DNA of 64,000 bases from Heterodera schachtii (taxonomy: Eukaryota > Nematoda > Chromadorea > Rhabditida > Heteroderidae), in the NCBI GenBank assembly GCA_023374025.1, contig SIJG01000015.1, positions 509,523 to 573,522 of the forward strand, read 5' to 3'. The position numbers and the translations under genes are program-made. Shown piece after piece: positions 10,265 to 20,717 of the stretch (the first letter of the stretch is position 1; each line of letters starts with the position of its first letter). The notes below the pieces were generated by a model, which saw only the letters and a list, made by a program, of their open reading frames with translations, did no database searches and had not been told where the DNA came from.

Positions 10265-13200
10265 TTTTCCTAATTTTCTGACTTCCTTTACAGTAGATAT
10301 ATAGATATATTTTAAAGTCTCTATTGTAGGAATAGAAATTTTGTTATGCTTTTGTGCTTAATTTGGCGTTTTTGAAATTTTATTTTTTTTCTTTCTCCTT
10401 TTAGAATAAATATTCTTTGTTTATTGTTTTTGAGTTTTCGAAAAAAAAAAAAAATTTTTTTCTGTCTGTTCTTTAAAAAGAAAAACGGCTTTTTTTTCTC
10501 TGTGCTCTGATCTACACCAAAAAAAAAAACACCGAAAGTACTTAAGTATCATTAAATTGGAAGTAATTTTTTCACTTTTCGGACCACATAGCGGAATTTA
10601 CGAAACGCCAAATTTTTTGAAAAATACCCACTTAAGAATCGATCCGAAAATTTTCAAAAATACACCCCTAAGAAATGAAAAGTTTCTCAAAAATCATTTC
10701 CAAAATTTATTTATTATTTTCTTGGAATTTTTTACTTTTAAAAACCATTTATCTTAATACTTTTTGGCTTAATTTTTATTACTTTTTTTGACATTTTTTT
10801 TTTTTGTCTTTTTTTAAAAAGTTTTTCTCATTTGTTCTTTTTTTAAAACAGAAAAAAGGTATAGGAGATGAGATGGTTTTTTGAATTTACATTAATAAAA
10901 TTTTTGTGGAAATATTAAAATACAAGCAAAAATTACTGGTAATGCAAAAAAAAAGAAAAAGAAAAAAGATTTCACTTTTCTATTTTTGGCATTGGGCAGA
11001 AACGAATCCAATTAATTTGAGTGTGTGAATATTAATCTTAATTAGAACAATTTAATTGGCATGCATTATCAATTGCGTAATCAAGGAGAACAAAGTTTTA
11101 TAGATCCAAATTTGCGTTTATTTTAATTAATGACATCATTTTCATTTCACATCAAAGAACAATCATTGTGATTTGTCTTTTATAAATTCATAAATTTATA
11201 GCCCACAATGTAAGTACTGATTGTATTTATCTTTTTATTAAAAAATTCATTTTATTTATAAAATATAAATCAAAATGATCATTAAATATTATATATTTAT
11301 TTTTATTAAAATTATTCATTTTATTTTTTGGCTACATGATCATTTAAGTATTATATTTTTTCTTTTTATTAAATTCATTTTATTTTTTGGCTACAAATTT
11401 ATGAATTTATAAAATATAAATCACAATGATCAATCATTTGGATAGAGCATAAAACATAAAATACAAAATGGAGCTAATCAAATCCAAATTCACACCGATA
11501 CAAAATTTTAATGAACTAAAAACGCAATAAATTTTCTGGGCTCGTTAAAATTGGAATAATGGAAAGCAAAAAGTGTGTGAATTTTGGGGAAATTTGAGTG
11601 GGTGTAAAGGGAAAAAATTTCGGTATAAATAATTGGACATAGAAGCAGTTAATTAATATGCCACATATAGTTTTGGTTTTTTAATATACACATTAATTAA
11701 AACCAGATTTTTAACAAACATTTTTGGAATTTTGATGAAATTTTATTAAAAATGGAATAATAATTTTAGGCATAGAAAAAAGATTTTAAAATTTTTCGTC
11801 TATTGATTTTATCTTGTTTTGAAGCTTCTAGGACATATTTACATATACAAATTATGCATATTTATGCATATTTAGATGCATATTTTATATGAATATTTAG
11901 GTGTTTTTTTTCTTCAACGAATCCTTTATTAAAGCGGCCCTTTTGACCTTTAAGGACCAGAAATTTTCAAAAACTTTTTTTTTTGGTATTCTCGATAATA
12001 TTAAGGAAAAAAAAAAAAATTTTCTAAAAAATTTTAATTTATGCCAAAAATAAATTTAATTTCCATTTTTAGTCAATTAAAATATCTAGAAAATTGATAA
12101 ATTTGAACTTTATTTAGTATTTTTTCTTCTAAAAAGATATTTTCATACCACATATTATGTGCATATAATCTTTCTACGCCTTAATGATAATTTGTTAATT
12201 ATTTCTTTATTTAAATTTATTTTTAATAAATTAGAAAAAAAAATCAATAAATATAATACAAAAAACTGTTTTTTATGCGTAAACAAATGGTGAACAAATA
12301 TTTCAAATTATTTGGTTTATTTTGCTCATTTCAAAAATGGGAGAAAAGTCACTCCATTAGGGGGCAGCTTTTTTCACATCAGCAGACCAAAGGGGGATTA
12401 ATGAGCACATGGAATTGCTAATAAGCAAAATAAAATGCAATGTGCCCAATGCCAAAGGATTTATACGGATTTATTTTGTGTCGATGACAAAATTCTCATC
12501 ATGTTTTTCTAAAAGAAAAATTCAAATTTGAAAAAACTGTCGTCCTTTTTAGGTACGAAAAAGGCAATTATCCCCTGTCACCCGTCTGAATTGGTGGGTA
12601 ATTAGTGTGCTAATTATGTAATGAAAATTTGTGTCGAAAAAGGGAAGGATTATACGGAATTATTTTGTGTCGATGACAAAATTCTCATCATGTGTTTCGA
12701 AAAGAAAAATTTAAACTTGAAAAACATGTCGCCCTAAGAATGGGGGGTGGGACCGAAGAAAAAATTATTGTTTCGAAATTGGGAGAAATAAAAAATTTGA
12801 GAAACAATAATTTCACTATTATTTCAAAAGGAAAATGAATATTTAAACATAAATAGCCTTGTGGCTAAACCTACTGTCCATGTTTTTTTAATTTTTTTAT
12901 GCCCTGCTTCATATAAAATTACGTTTTCATTATTTATTTGTAAATATTATTAAAATCTGTCATAAATTTTAAGAAATTATTTGTAACTTTCTTGCCACTA
13001 AAAATAACAGAAACATTTAAAATATTTGCCTAAAAAGCTGCAAAATTGTTCTTTTTAGGTGCAAAATTATTTAACAAATAAAGACCAAATTTCCGAATTT
13101 CCCCTGGGGCTGCGCCGACCCAAAATCCATTTTTTTTTAAATTCTAACCAAAACCCATAAAAACAATTATTTTTGGATAAAATCGGTTAAAAATCTCAAT

Positions 13201-13400
13201 TTGAAGGATTGTAGGTATTGGTAAGCTTCGCATCGGAAAGATGGAATTTTTCAATTTTTTAAATCTTTTTTTGATGCCCCATATTTCTGGGTTTTGTTGC
13301 GTAAAATTGTTTTTACCATCAGCAGATGCAAATAAAAGTGTGCTAGATTCAAAAAACTTGTCGCAAAACAAAAAACAATTGTATTATTGTATCAATACAA
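10265..13400. other. Non-coding stretch, old duplicated DNA
   Basis: I see no gene. Two blocks recur further right. About 10885-11105 (GAAATATTAAAATACAAGC, AATCCAATTAATTTG) is similar to 14315-14480, 15895-16050 and 17925-18130. About 12335-12560 (AGCAGACCAAAG, ATTAATGAGCACATGGAATT) is similar to 19200-19450. The rest is AT-rich simple sequence. Confidence 0.5.
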
Positions 13401-13402
13401 AC

Positions 13403-13891
13403 CATGGATTGGCTTTCGCATTTCGCTTTCGCAAATTTCGCTTTTTTTGTCACTTTCGCTTTCGCGTTTCGCATTTTGGCGCGAAACGCGAATATTACAC
13501 CCCCTAAGAATGAGGAATTAAATTCCACTAAAATTTTCGAAAATTTGATCTATAAATAGGCTAATTTTCAGTGAAAACCTGTTTAAAAATGGTCAAAATT
13601 TCCAATTTTCCCCCGGCGGCGCCTATCGGCACCGCCATGCCCCGAAAACTCCTATTTTTTCTTCGAAAATGGCCCAAAATGGCAAAATTTGATAATTTTT
13701 GGTGAAAATGTGTTGACAAAATGCAATCAAATTTTCAAATTTTTTTCCGGCGCCGCCTTCTAGATTCAACTTTTTCATGAAATGATTTTTGCTTTATGAT
13801 TTTGACTATTAAAAAAGTTGTAGAAAATTCGCTTTCGCGTTTTTTGAAATTTCGCGTTTCGCATTTTATTTTTCGATTTGGCCCATCCCTG
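13403..13891. mobile_element. hAT-like element with TTTCGC words
   Basis: The right end is GGCCCATCCCTG and the left end is a decayed CATGGATTGGC. TTTCGC/TTTCGCG words are repeated next to both ends. Flanks ATACAAAC and GTACATTC match at five of eight positions. The hairpin motif lies at 13615-13636. A second, better preserved left end (CAGGGATGGGCTTTCGC) starts at 15276. Confidence 0.65.
13615..13636. repeat. GC-rich 22-base hairpin motif
   Basis: Identical to the copy at 8784-8805, although the surrounding element belongs to a different word family. Confidence 0.8.
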
Positions 13892-13947
13892 GTACATTCG
13901 TTCTTTTCTTAAAAAAAATTTTTTTTTTTTTTGAATTATTCGTTTTT

Positions 13948-14290
13948 TCTGGTGCTATGTCATTGTTTAAAACCCATCAAAATAAAATTTTTTCTTTATA
14001 ACTTTGCTCTAAATTAACCATTTTTTTTTTTTTTGGTATAATTCGATAGCCCTAATATTATCTATCTATCTGCAAAATTTCAAAAAATTTCATTTATGAC
14101 CAAAAATGTTCGATAAACATGGTTTTTTGAGTTCCTCTACCCATAACTTTTTTGAAACTTAACGAATTTTTTTGAAATTTTGCATAGAGAACATATAACT
14201 ATTTTTTGATTACTCTTGAGCAGGATTATAAATAATTTTTTTAAAAACTTTTATATTGGTGTTTTTTAAAGAACAAACTCCGCACCGTTT
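13948..14290. repeat. Foldback repeat, diverged copy
   Basis: It carries the core GGTATAATTCGATAGCCC and GCAAAATTTCAAAAAATTTC, then a weak mirror image ending near 14285. It abuts the TTTCGC element on its left. Confidence 0.55.
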
Positions 14291-14314
14291 TTTTCTTATT
14301 TTACATTAATTTTT

Positions 14315-15275
14315 TTTTTGTAGAAATATTAAAATGCAAGCAAAAAAAAATTTACTTAATGGAAATAAATTTTAACCCAATTAATTTGGGTGTGAAAATT
14401 AACCTTCATTAGTAAATTAATATGAAAGCATGATTGAATACGTATTGTGAGAATATTTTCAATTTGACATCAACAATTTTTAATTTTTGCAAAAAAAAAA
14501 AAATTAAGCTCACTGCAATTTAAATTTTAATTAATTAAAAAATCATTTTCTGTTCGTAAAATTGAAACACATAATTTTGTAATAACATTGTTAAAAATTT
14601 TAAATATTAAAACCATGGTTCCCAAGCTTTTTTTTTCAAATTCAGGATAAAAAACACTAAAGTCCAGATCTAGACCCCAAAATTCAGATTTTATCTAAGA
14701 AAACGCATTAAAAACATGAAAAATCGTCTTAAAACGATATTTTATTAGCGTAAACACAGGGCTCGCAACTGAAAATTTCAAAATCACGCAATTAATGTTG
14801 TTCATTTCGTGCTTCTTGTTTTATATTTCATATTTCCGTATTTCGTATTTCGTATCTTGGCACAAGACACGATAAGATTTTTGAGCAATTATAAAAATCG
14901 CGGTGGGAAGTTTTGGCACCAAAAATTTGGGGGCACCATATTAAGGATTAAAAAAAAATAAAAATATTTTTTAATTGTCTAAAAATGCAAAAAATTTTAA
15001 AAGGATAGGTAAATTTTAATCAAGTTAGGAACCTAAAACCTAAAATTTTTTAACCAATATCCACCCAATTAAGCATCGTTCAAAAAAAGAGGGCATACAT
15101 TGCAAAATAATTATATTTTTGTATCAGTACGAACCCATTTTTTGGCCCAAATCATTCATTCTTTTTTTTAAATGTTTTCTTTGAGTTAGGTATTCGTTTT
15201 TTTAATTTTTTTTTTTTATAATTGAAATTTTTTTTTGAAAAATGCCATTGTATTGAATGTCCTTTACCTTTACAT
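14315..15275. other. Non-coding stretch with segments duplicated at 17.1-18.1 kb
   Basis: About 14600-14770 (ACTAAAGTCCAGATCTAGAC, CGTCTTAAAACGATATTTTA, ACACAGGGCTC) reappears at about 17325-17475. About 14315-14480 is one copy of the GAAATATTAAAATGCAAGC segment. No gene is seen. Confidence 0.5.
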
Positions 15276-15417
15276 CAGGGATGGGCTTTCGCAAATTTCA
15301 CTTTTTTGGTCACTTTCGCTTTCGCGTTTTTCGCGTTTCGCATTTTGGCACGAAACGCGAATATTACACCCCCAAGAATGAGGAATTAAATTCCCCTAAA
15401 ATTTGATCTATAAATAG

Positions 15418-15704
15418 TAGAGATCGGCCTGCTGGACCTGGACCCAGGCCTGGATTTTTCCTGGATTCAGGTCCAGGTCCAGGCCATTTTTCGGCAACCT
15501 GGATTTTTCCTGGATTTTTGTCCAGGAAATCCAGGTCCAGGTCAAAAGTGAAAAAAATCCAGGTCCAGGCCTGGATCCAGGTCCCGAGGAGCCTGGATTT
15601 TCCTGGACCTGGATTTTTCTGGATTTTTGTCCAGGAAATCCAGGTCCAGGTCCAGCATGGAATCCAGGTCCAGGTCCAGGCTTTTTTCAAAATACCGATC
15701 TCTA
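15418..15704. mobile_element. hAT-like element with CCAGG/CTGGA words
   Basis: The ends are TAGAGATCGG and CCGATCTCTA, with flanks ATAAATAG and ATAAATTG (seven of eight). The body is almost wholly CCAGGTCCAGG-type words in both orientations, which creates spurious open frames rich in Asp-Leu and Arg-Ser. Nested in the TTTCGC element. Confidence 0.8.
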
Positions 15705-15766
15705 ATAAATTGGCTAATTTTCAGTGAAAACCTGTTAAAAATGGTCAAAATTTCCAATTTTCCCCC

Positions 15767-15788
15767 GGCGGCGCCTATCGGCACCGCC
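15767..15788. repeat. GC-rich 22-base hairpin motif
   Basis: A third identical copy, inside the interrupted TTTCGC element. Confidence 0.8.
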
Positions 15789-16059
15789 ATGCCCCAAAAA
15801 CTCCTATTTTTTTCTTAGAAAAATGGCCCATAGCATTCATTCATTGCTTTGTTCTGATATTTTGGAAGCCATAAATTAAGTACATTGATATCATTTTTTT
15901 CGTAGAAATATTCAAATCTAAGCAAAAAATTTTACGATTAATGGAAATAAATTTTCATTTTTTTTTTCAAAACCGTGTGAAAATTAACCTTCATTAGTAC
16001 ATTAATTTGAGCGCATGATTGAATACGTATTGTGAGAATATTTTAAAGAGTTTACTGCG

Positions 16060-17130
16060 TGACATCGAAATACGTCAGTGGAAAAAGCGTCAGTAGAAAA
16101 AGCGTCAGTAGAAAATGCGTCAGTAGAAAAGCGTCAGTAGAAAAAGCGTCAGTAGAAAATGCGTCACTGATATAAATATTTTAAAATACAGTTCTGTAGC
16201 ATTAAGTATTGTATTATAAAACTAAAATTCTATAAGAACATCTTTCTGAATTCCAAATCCCGGACCCGAATTCGGACAAAAGTCAATTTTGGTTAATAGT
16301 GTTTTTAGTTCAAAACCGGTAAATACAAGGAAACAAACTGAAAGCCATTAACCATTCAATATGAGATTATTTACGACGCCGTTTTTGAACCAAAATGCTA
16401 AATTCGAAAATTTGGACCCCCGTCTTTCCGTTCGAGTTTGGGACCGGGGTTCGGAATTGGCCGAAATGGATACCGGATTCGTGATCAGTGACCTCGACAC
16501 CCAAGGAACTTGTTATAATTAGGGATGCAATTTTTAGGTGCTAAAAACTGCCAAAATATTTAGTTTTTTGATTCTAAACCCCCCCCCCCCTAAAATATTG
16601 CTAAAAAGGGAAAATAGGTGCCAAAAAGTTTTAAATTTAGGGGTGTAGATGAAAATTTAGTTAAAAAAAATATAAAAATTAAGCCAAATAAGTGTATTGA
16701 GTTTCACAATTTTTTAAAATCTAAAATTTGTCAAGAAAATAAATGAAAAAATTTTGCTGACGAATTTTTTAAAATTTTAGGGTCTGGTCGATTGTTAATA
16801 TTTTCCTGAAATTTTTGGGGTAGATTCTCAGGAGAGTTTTTTTTTTTTTTTTTTATTAATAAATTTTCGGAAAAACACCAAAATCGGGTAAAATAGGTTT
16901 TTTTTTTCAATTTTTTTTTTTTAGGTTTTTAAGTTCCAAAAAAACCTAGAAAATAGGTGCGAATAATTCGAAAATTAGCTTAACAACCACCAAAAAAAAC
17001 AACTTATTTTTCGTGCTTTTCAGGTCACATGGAGTTCAGGAAAAAATAGGTAAAAACCTAAAAATTGAATCCCTAATTATAATGACATTAAAATTTCCAC
17101 TGACGCATTTTTCACTGACGCATTTTCCGG
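16060..17130. mobile_element. CGTCAGT-word element, interrupted
   Basis: Starts with about seven reiterations of a 14-16-base unit (GCGTCAGTAGAAAAA) at 16075-16165 and ends with CACTGACGCATTTT twice near 17100-17128, so the word repeats are in inverted orientation at the two ends. Between them lies sequence also found at 5810-6170 and near 39780. It is split by the element at 16520-17075. The outer ends are not clear enough to assign a class. Confidence 0.5.
16520..17075. mobile_element. hAT-like element with TAGGT/TTTAGG words
   Basis: The ends are TAGGGATGCAATTTTTAGGT and ACCTAAAAATTGAATCCCTA. Flanks GTTATAAT and ATTATAAT agree at seven of eight. The interior is AT-rich with scattered AAAATAGGT words and homopolymer runs. 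Nested in the CGTCAGT element. Confidence 0.75.
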
Positions 17131-17608
17131 AAGCCGTTTACTGATATCATTTTTTCTTTGACACCAAGTTCCAATTTTTAATATTAGCAAAAAAAAAATT
17201 AATTTAAATTAAATTTCTCTGCAACACAAATTTTTAATTAATTAAAAAATCATTTTCTGCTCGTTAAAATTGAAAAACATAATTTTGTAAGAATATTGTT
17301 AAAATTTTTGTAGAAATATTTAAAATTAAGGGTTCCCAAGTTTTAAAAAAAAAACACTAAAGTTCAGGTCTATACTCCAAAATTTAGATTTTATCTAAGA
17401 AACCGCATTAAAAACATGAAAAATCGTCTTAAAACGATCTTTTATTAGCGTAAAACACAGGGCTCCCAACTTAAAATTTTCAAAATCAGCTTTGGCCGAC
17501 AAAAAATTAGCATTTTGGAAAATTTTATCCCCAATGAAAAAAAAAATAATAAAAAATGTTTTTACTGGCGCGTTTTTTCCAAAAAACTTTAGAGAGACAG
17601 GGGGGTCC

Positions 17609-17630
17609 GGCGGTGCCGACAGGCGCCGCC
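17609..17630. repeat. GC-rich 22-base hairpin motif, reverse orientation
   Basis: GGCGGTGCC, GACA, GGCGCCGCC; the reverse complement of the standard form with one loop change. Confidence 0.75.
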
Positions 17631-17730
17631 AGGAAAAATTTGAGTGAAATTTGTTAACTGATTTTCAGCAAAAAATGATCAATTTTACGTTTTTTTAGCA
17701 TTTTAAAGAAAAAATAAGTTTTGCGGGTCC

Positions 17731-17752
17731 GGTGGTGTCGATAGGCACCATC
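17731..17752. repeat. GC-rich hairpin motif, diverged
   Basis: GGTGGTGTC, GATA, GGCACCATC. Some changes in one arm are matched by changes in the other, so most pairing is kept. Confidence 0.6.
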
Positions 17753-18385
17753 GGGAAAATTTTTTGGAATTTTTAGTGAATTTTTTTTACAACATATCGC
17801 CTTTTTTTTTTTTACTTTTATTGGAGATCTCAAAATTCAGGACCTTTTTGATTTTTCATATAGCTACCCTCCAATTCATTTGACAAATCTGAAAACTCAG
17901 GACACTTTGGAACTCTGATTAAAATGCATGCAAAAAATTTACGATTAATGCACATAAATTTTCATTTAGTTCTAAACCAATCCAATTAATTTGGTGTGAA
18001 AATGATCACAATTAATTTGGTGTGAAAATGATCCAATTAATTTGGTGTGAAAATGAATGTTCATTCGTACTTTTTAATTTGCTTGCGTAATTGATACATA
18101 GTGTGAGAAAAAACTTTAAAAATCAAATTAAAGCGTTAATGATTTCACTTTCTTTTGACATCAATCAGAAATTAATTAATTGAATTCACAGAATTACAAA
18201 GGTTTTAATGAATTCAACATGAGGTAAAAATTTTTCCCATTAAAATAAAGCAAAAGTGTGTGAAAATTGGAATAAAATTGTGGGAATAATGTGTCAAATT
18301 TTTGGTATAAATATGTAATTGGATATAAAACAAAGTCAATTATGCACATTTAATTGGGGAAAAATTCTTCAAAACCACTAATTAG

Positions 18386-18950
18386 TAGGGCTTCGTTTTT
18401 AGGTACCAAAAAGGCAGAAACAAAAATCGAAAAATAGGCATTAAATAGGCACAAAAAATCTTCGAATAGGCACTAAAAAGGCAAATAAATTTTTTTATTA
18501 ACGCTTTTTAGGTGGTGAGAACGTAATCAAAAATTTTCCGAATAAGAATAATTTCTAAACCAACAATTTTTATAAAGAAAAAAAAAGTAAATTTTTAGAG
18601 ATAAATTTTTGAGAAATTTTTTAAATTATTTAGGGGGTGTATTTTTTTTTGGATCGATTCTGAGGTGTGTATTTTCGTTTTGTTAAAGATTTTTGGATAT
18701 TCTGAAAATAGGCACTAAAATGGCAAAATAGGATTAGGTTCGCCTAGGTATGAAAAATTTTTTTTTTTTTTTTTTTGTCTGTGCCTATTAAATGCGAACA
18801 AATTTTAGGCAAATAAAATTTAATTTTGATTTTTTTTTAATTTTTTTTTGGGTACATAAAAACGCTGCGCCAAGAATCTAGATAAAAAGTGTCTTTTTTT
18901 TCTTTTTGTTTTTTTTTAATATTTTTTTTCATGCCAAAAAAGAAGCCCTA
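18386..18950. mobile_element. hAT-like element with AGGCAC words
   Basis: The ends are TAGGGCTTCGTTTTTAGG and AAAAAAGAAGCCCTA; flanks CTAATTAG and TTAATTAG agree at seven of eight. Words of the form ATAGGCAC and AAAAAGGCA are reiterated next to the left end. Confidence 0.75.
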
Positions 18951-20093
18951 TTAATTAGAACAGGCTTTTAAAACATATTTTGGAATTTTCTATTAAATTT
19001 TATTTAAAAATGGAATAAAATAAAAGTTAAACTTAGAAAAATTTTCAAATTTTTCGCCCAAGATAATTAATTTTCTCATTTCATATTTTTTAAAATAATT
19101 CTCAAAAAATAAACAAATATAAGCCAAAATTTTTTTTTTTTTTTAATTTTATATGGGTAAAATGTGAATAAATATTGCAAAATATTTGGTTTTATTTTGC
19201 TCATTGCAGAAATTAGGAGAAACGCCACGCCATTAGGGGACGCCATTTTTCACACACACACACAATTAGCAGACCAAAGGGATTAATGAGCACATGGAAT
19301 TGCTAATAAGCAAAAGAAAATGCAAAGTGCCCAAATGCCAAAGGATTTAGATGGATTTATTTTTTGTGCCGATAACATAATAATTCTCATCATGTTTTTC
19401 GAAAAGAAAAAATAATTTAAATTTGAAAAAAAATTTTTTTATTCTTTTTGCGCACGAAAAAGCATCCAATTCTTCCTGTCATTCCCCGTTTGAATTGGGT
19501 GGTAATTAGTCTGGTAATTAATTAAAAGTTATGCCAAACTTGGGTTAAGCTTTAATTTTTAGTTAGTGCCATATTTATGGGTTGGGGTGTTCGGGTTTAG
19601 AGAAAAAATGTTTGGTACTCATTCAAGATAATTTGGAGCCCTAAAATTAGTCAAAATTCTTTCTAAAACGAAGTCCTTTAAAAAATCAAAAAAAAAAAAA
19701 AAATTTCGGCACACGAGAACCAAATTCTGGCATCATTTTTAAAGAAAACCTTTTGTTCATAAATTTGTGCCAAAATCTTCTATGAACCCGAAAATTTAAA
19801 AATGGGCATAATTAATTAATTTTACTTTTTTAAAACGATTAACACCTAAAATATACTCGTTTTTCGGAAGGGCTTTAATAATCTTTTTTTTAAATAAGAA
19901 AATTTAAAATTAGTAATTGGCATAATGTTCCATTTGAAAAATTAATGCCTGCCCTCAGGCGAAAATAAAAAATATTTTTAGTCAATTAATTAATTAATTA
20001 ATTGAATTTTTGCAAGTCACGCGATGGCATTTGAAATTGTATGTGTGGCATTTGGTCGCGACATAAACCCCTAAAATTTTTTTCGCGCAGAAA
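18951..20093. other. Non-coding stretch, second copy of 12.3-12.6 kb DNA
   Basis: No gene is seen. About 19200-19450 repeats the block at 12335-12560 (GATTAATGAGCACATGG, TTCTCATCATGTTTTTCGAAAAG). A CACACACA run lies near 19252. Confidence 0.45.
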
Positions 20094-20520
20094 ATGCCGA
20101 AAAATTTTGTATTTTCACGACATATGGCAATTTATAATGCTTTTAGATCTCAACGATTAATTTCTTTTATTTATTTTTCGGCTTTCTACAATAAAATGGA
20201 CGCGATCAAGAAATACGCGATCAAGAAATTCCATGATTTGGGTGAGATTTTTAAGAAAAAAACAAAATTTTCAAAAAAAAATTTAAGTTAAAACTGCAAA
20301 GAGCGTACAAATACCGACCACATTGCCCATGGAAAAGTTGGTTTGGCCTAATGGAAAAATTTTTCTTAAAAAATTGGGCCAGCCCATCATGGCAAACTCA
20401 GACAGATTGGCGCTTTATACGATTTTAGGCGCCCAAACAATGACTAACTCAATTTCTTGGGCTATAACTTTTTTCTTACTTAGTAAATACCTAAATTCTT
20501 GGCATCAAACGAAAGCTTAA
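20094..20520 (+). CDS. Unidentified small protein, 126 aa
   Basis: Exon 1 is 20094-20241 and exon 2 is 20288-20520, joined by a 46-base GT-AG intron (G|TT). The acceptor CGCGCAG ends three bases before the ATG, as expected for trans-splicing. The protein has an aromatic N-terminal segment (LISFIYFSAFY), a lysine-rich helix (MDAIKKYAIKKFHDL), a conserved-looking middle (PTTLPMEKLVWPNGKIF) and a hydrophobic C-terminal segment (SISWAITFFLLSKYL). I do not recognise it. The last eight codons fall in one arm of an inverted repeat. An alternative is a donor at 20483 leading to an exon at 20655-20734, which would link this gene with exons further right. Confidence 0.4.
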
Positions 20521-20717
20521 ATTCTCGGGAATTTATTAATACAAAAAAAAGGGAGCAAAAATTGGCATTAAGAAAAAATACACTGAGAAAGAATCAAAAA
20601 ATTAGATTTTTTCGAGTATAATTAAGAATTAATTTTTTTGCTTTTTACTTTTAGCCCAGAATTTATTTTTTGCAAAAACTTCCATAGAATTTAAGCTTTC
20701 GTTTGGTACCAAGAATG
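20494..20717. repeat. Inverted repeat with 31-base arms
   Basis: Arm 20494-20524 (TTGGCATCAAACGAAAGC) and arm 20687-20717 (GCTTTCGTTTGGTACCAA) are reverse complements with two or three mismatches. The left arm holds the end of the 126-residue reading frame and the right arm holds the proposed first exon of the next gene, so both ends should be treated with care. Confidence 0.7.

Larger units (their letters stand above)
15276..15830. mobile_element. Second TTTCGC element, interrupted by a CCAGG element
   Basis: The left end CAGGGATGGGCTTTCGC is intact. The sequence then follows the copy at 13403 through GATCTATAAATAG, is split by the element at 15418-15704, and resumes with GGCTAATTTTCAGTGAAAAC and the hairpin motif at 15767-15788. 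The right end is lost near ATGGCCCA. The nesting gives a relative age: this copy is older than the insertion. Confidence 0.65.
17135..18385. other. Non-coding stretch with two hairpin motifs
   Basis: I see no gene. It contains duplicates of DNA at 14.3-14.8 kb, the two hairpin motif copies listed separately, and a tandem of CCAATTAATTTGGTGTGAAAA (about 17975-18050). Confidence 0.45.

Noticed and set aside
15364..15818. Open frames rich in Asp-Leu or Arg-Ser
   Set aside because: They come from CCAGG words of a mobile element.
16075..16165. Regular short repeats with spacers, CRISPR-like at a glance
   Set aside because: The unit is a simple 14-16-base tandem without unique spacers, and the genome is eukaryotic; it is the word repeat of a mobile element.
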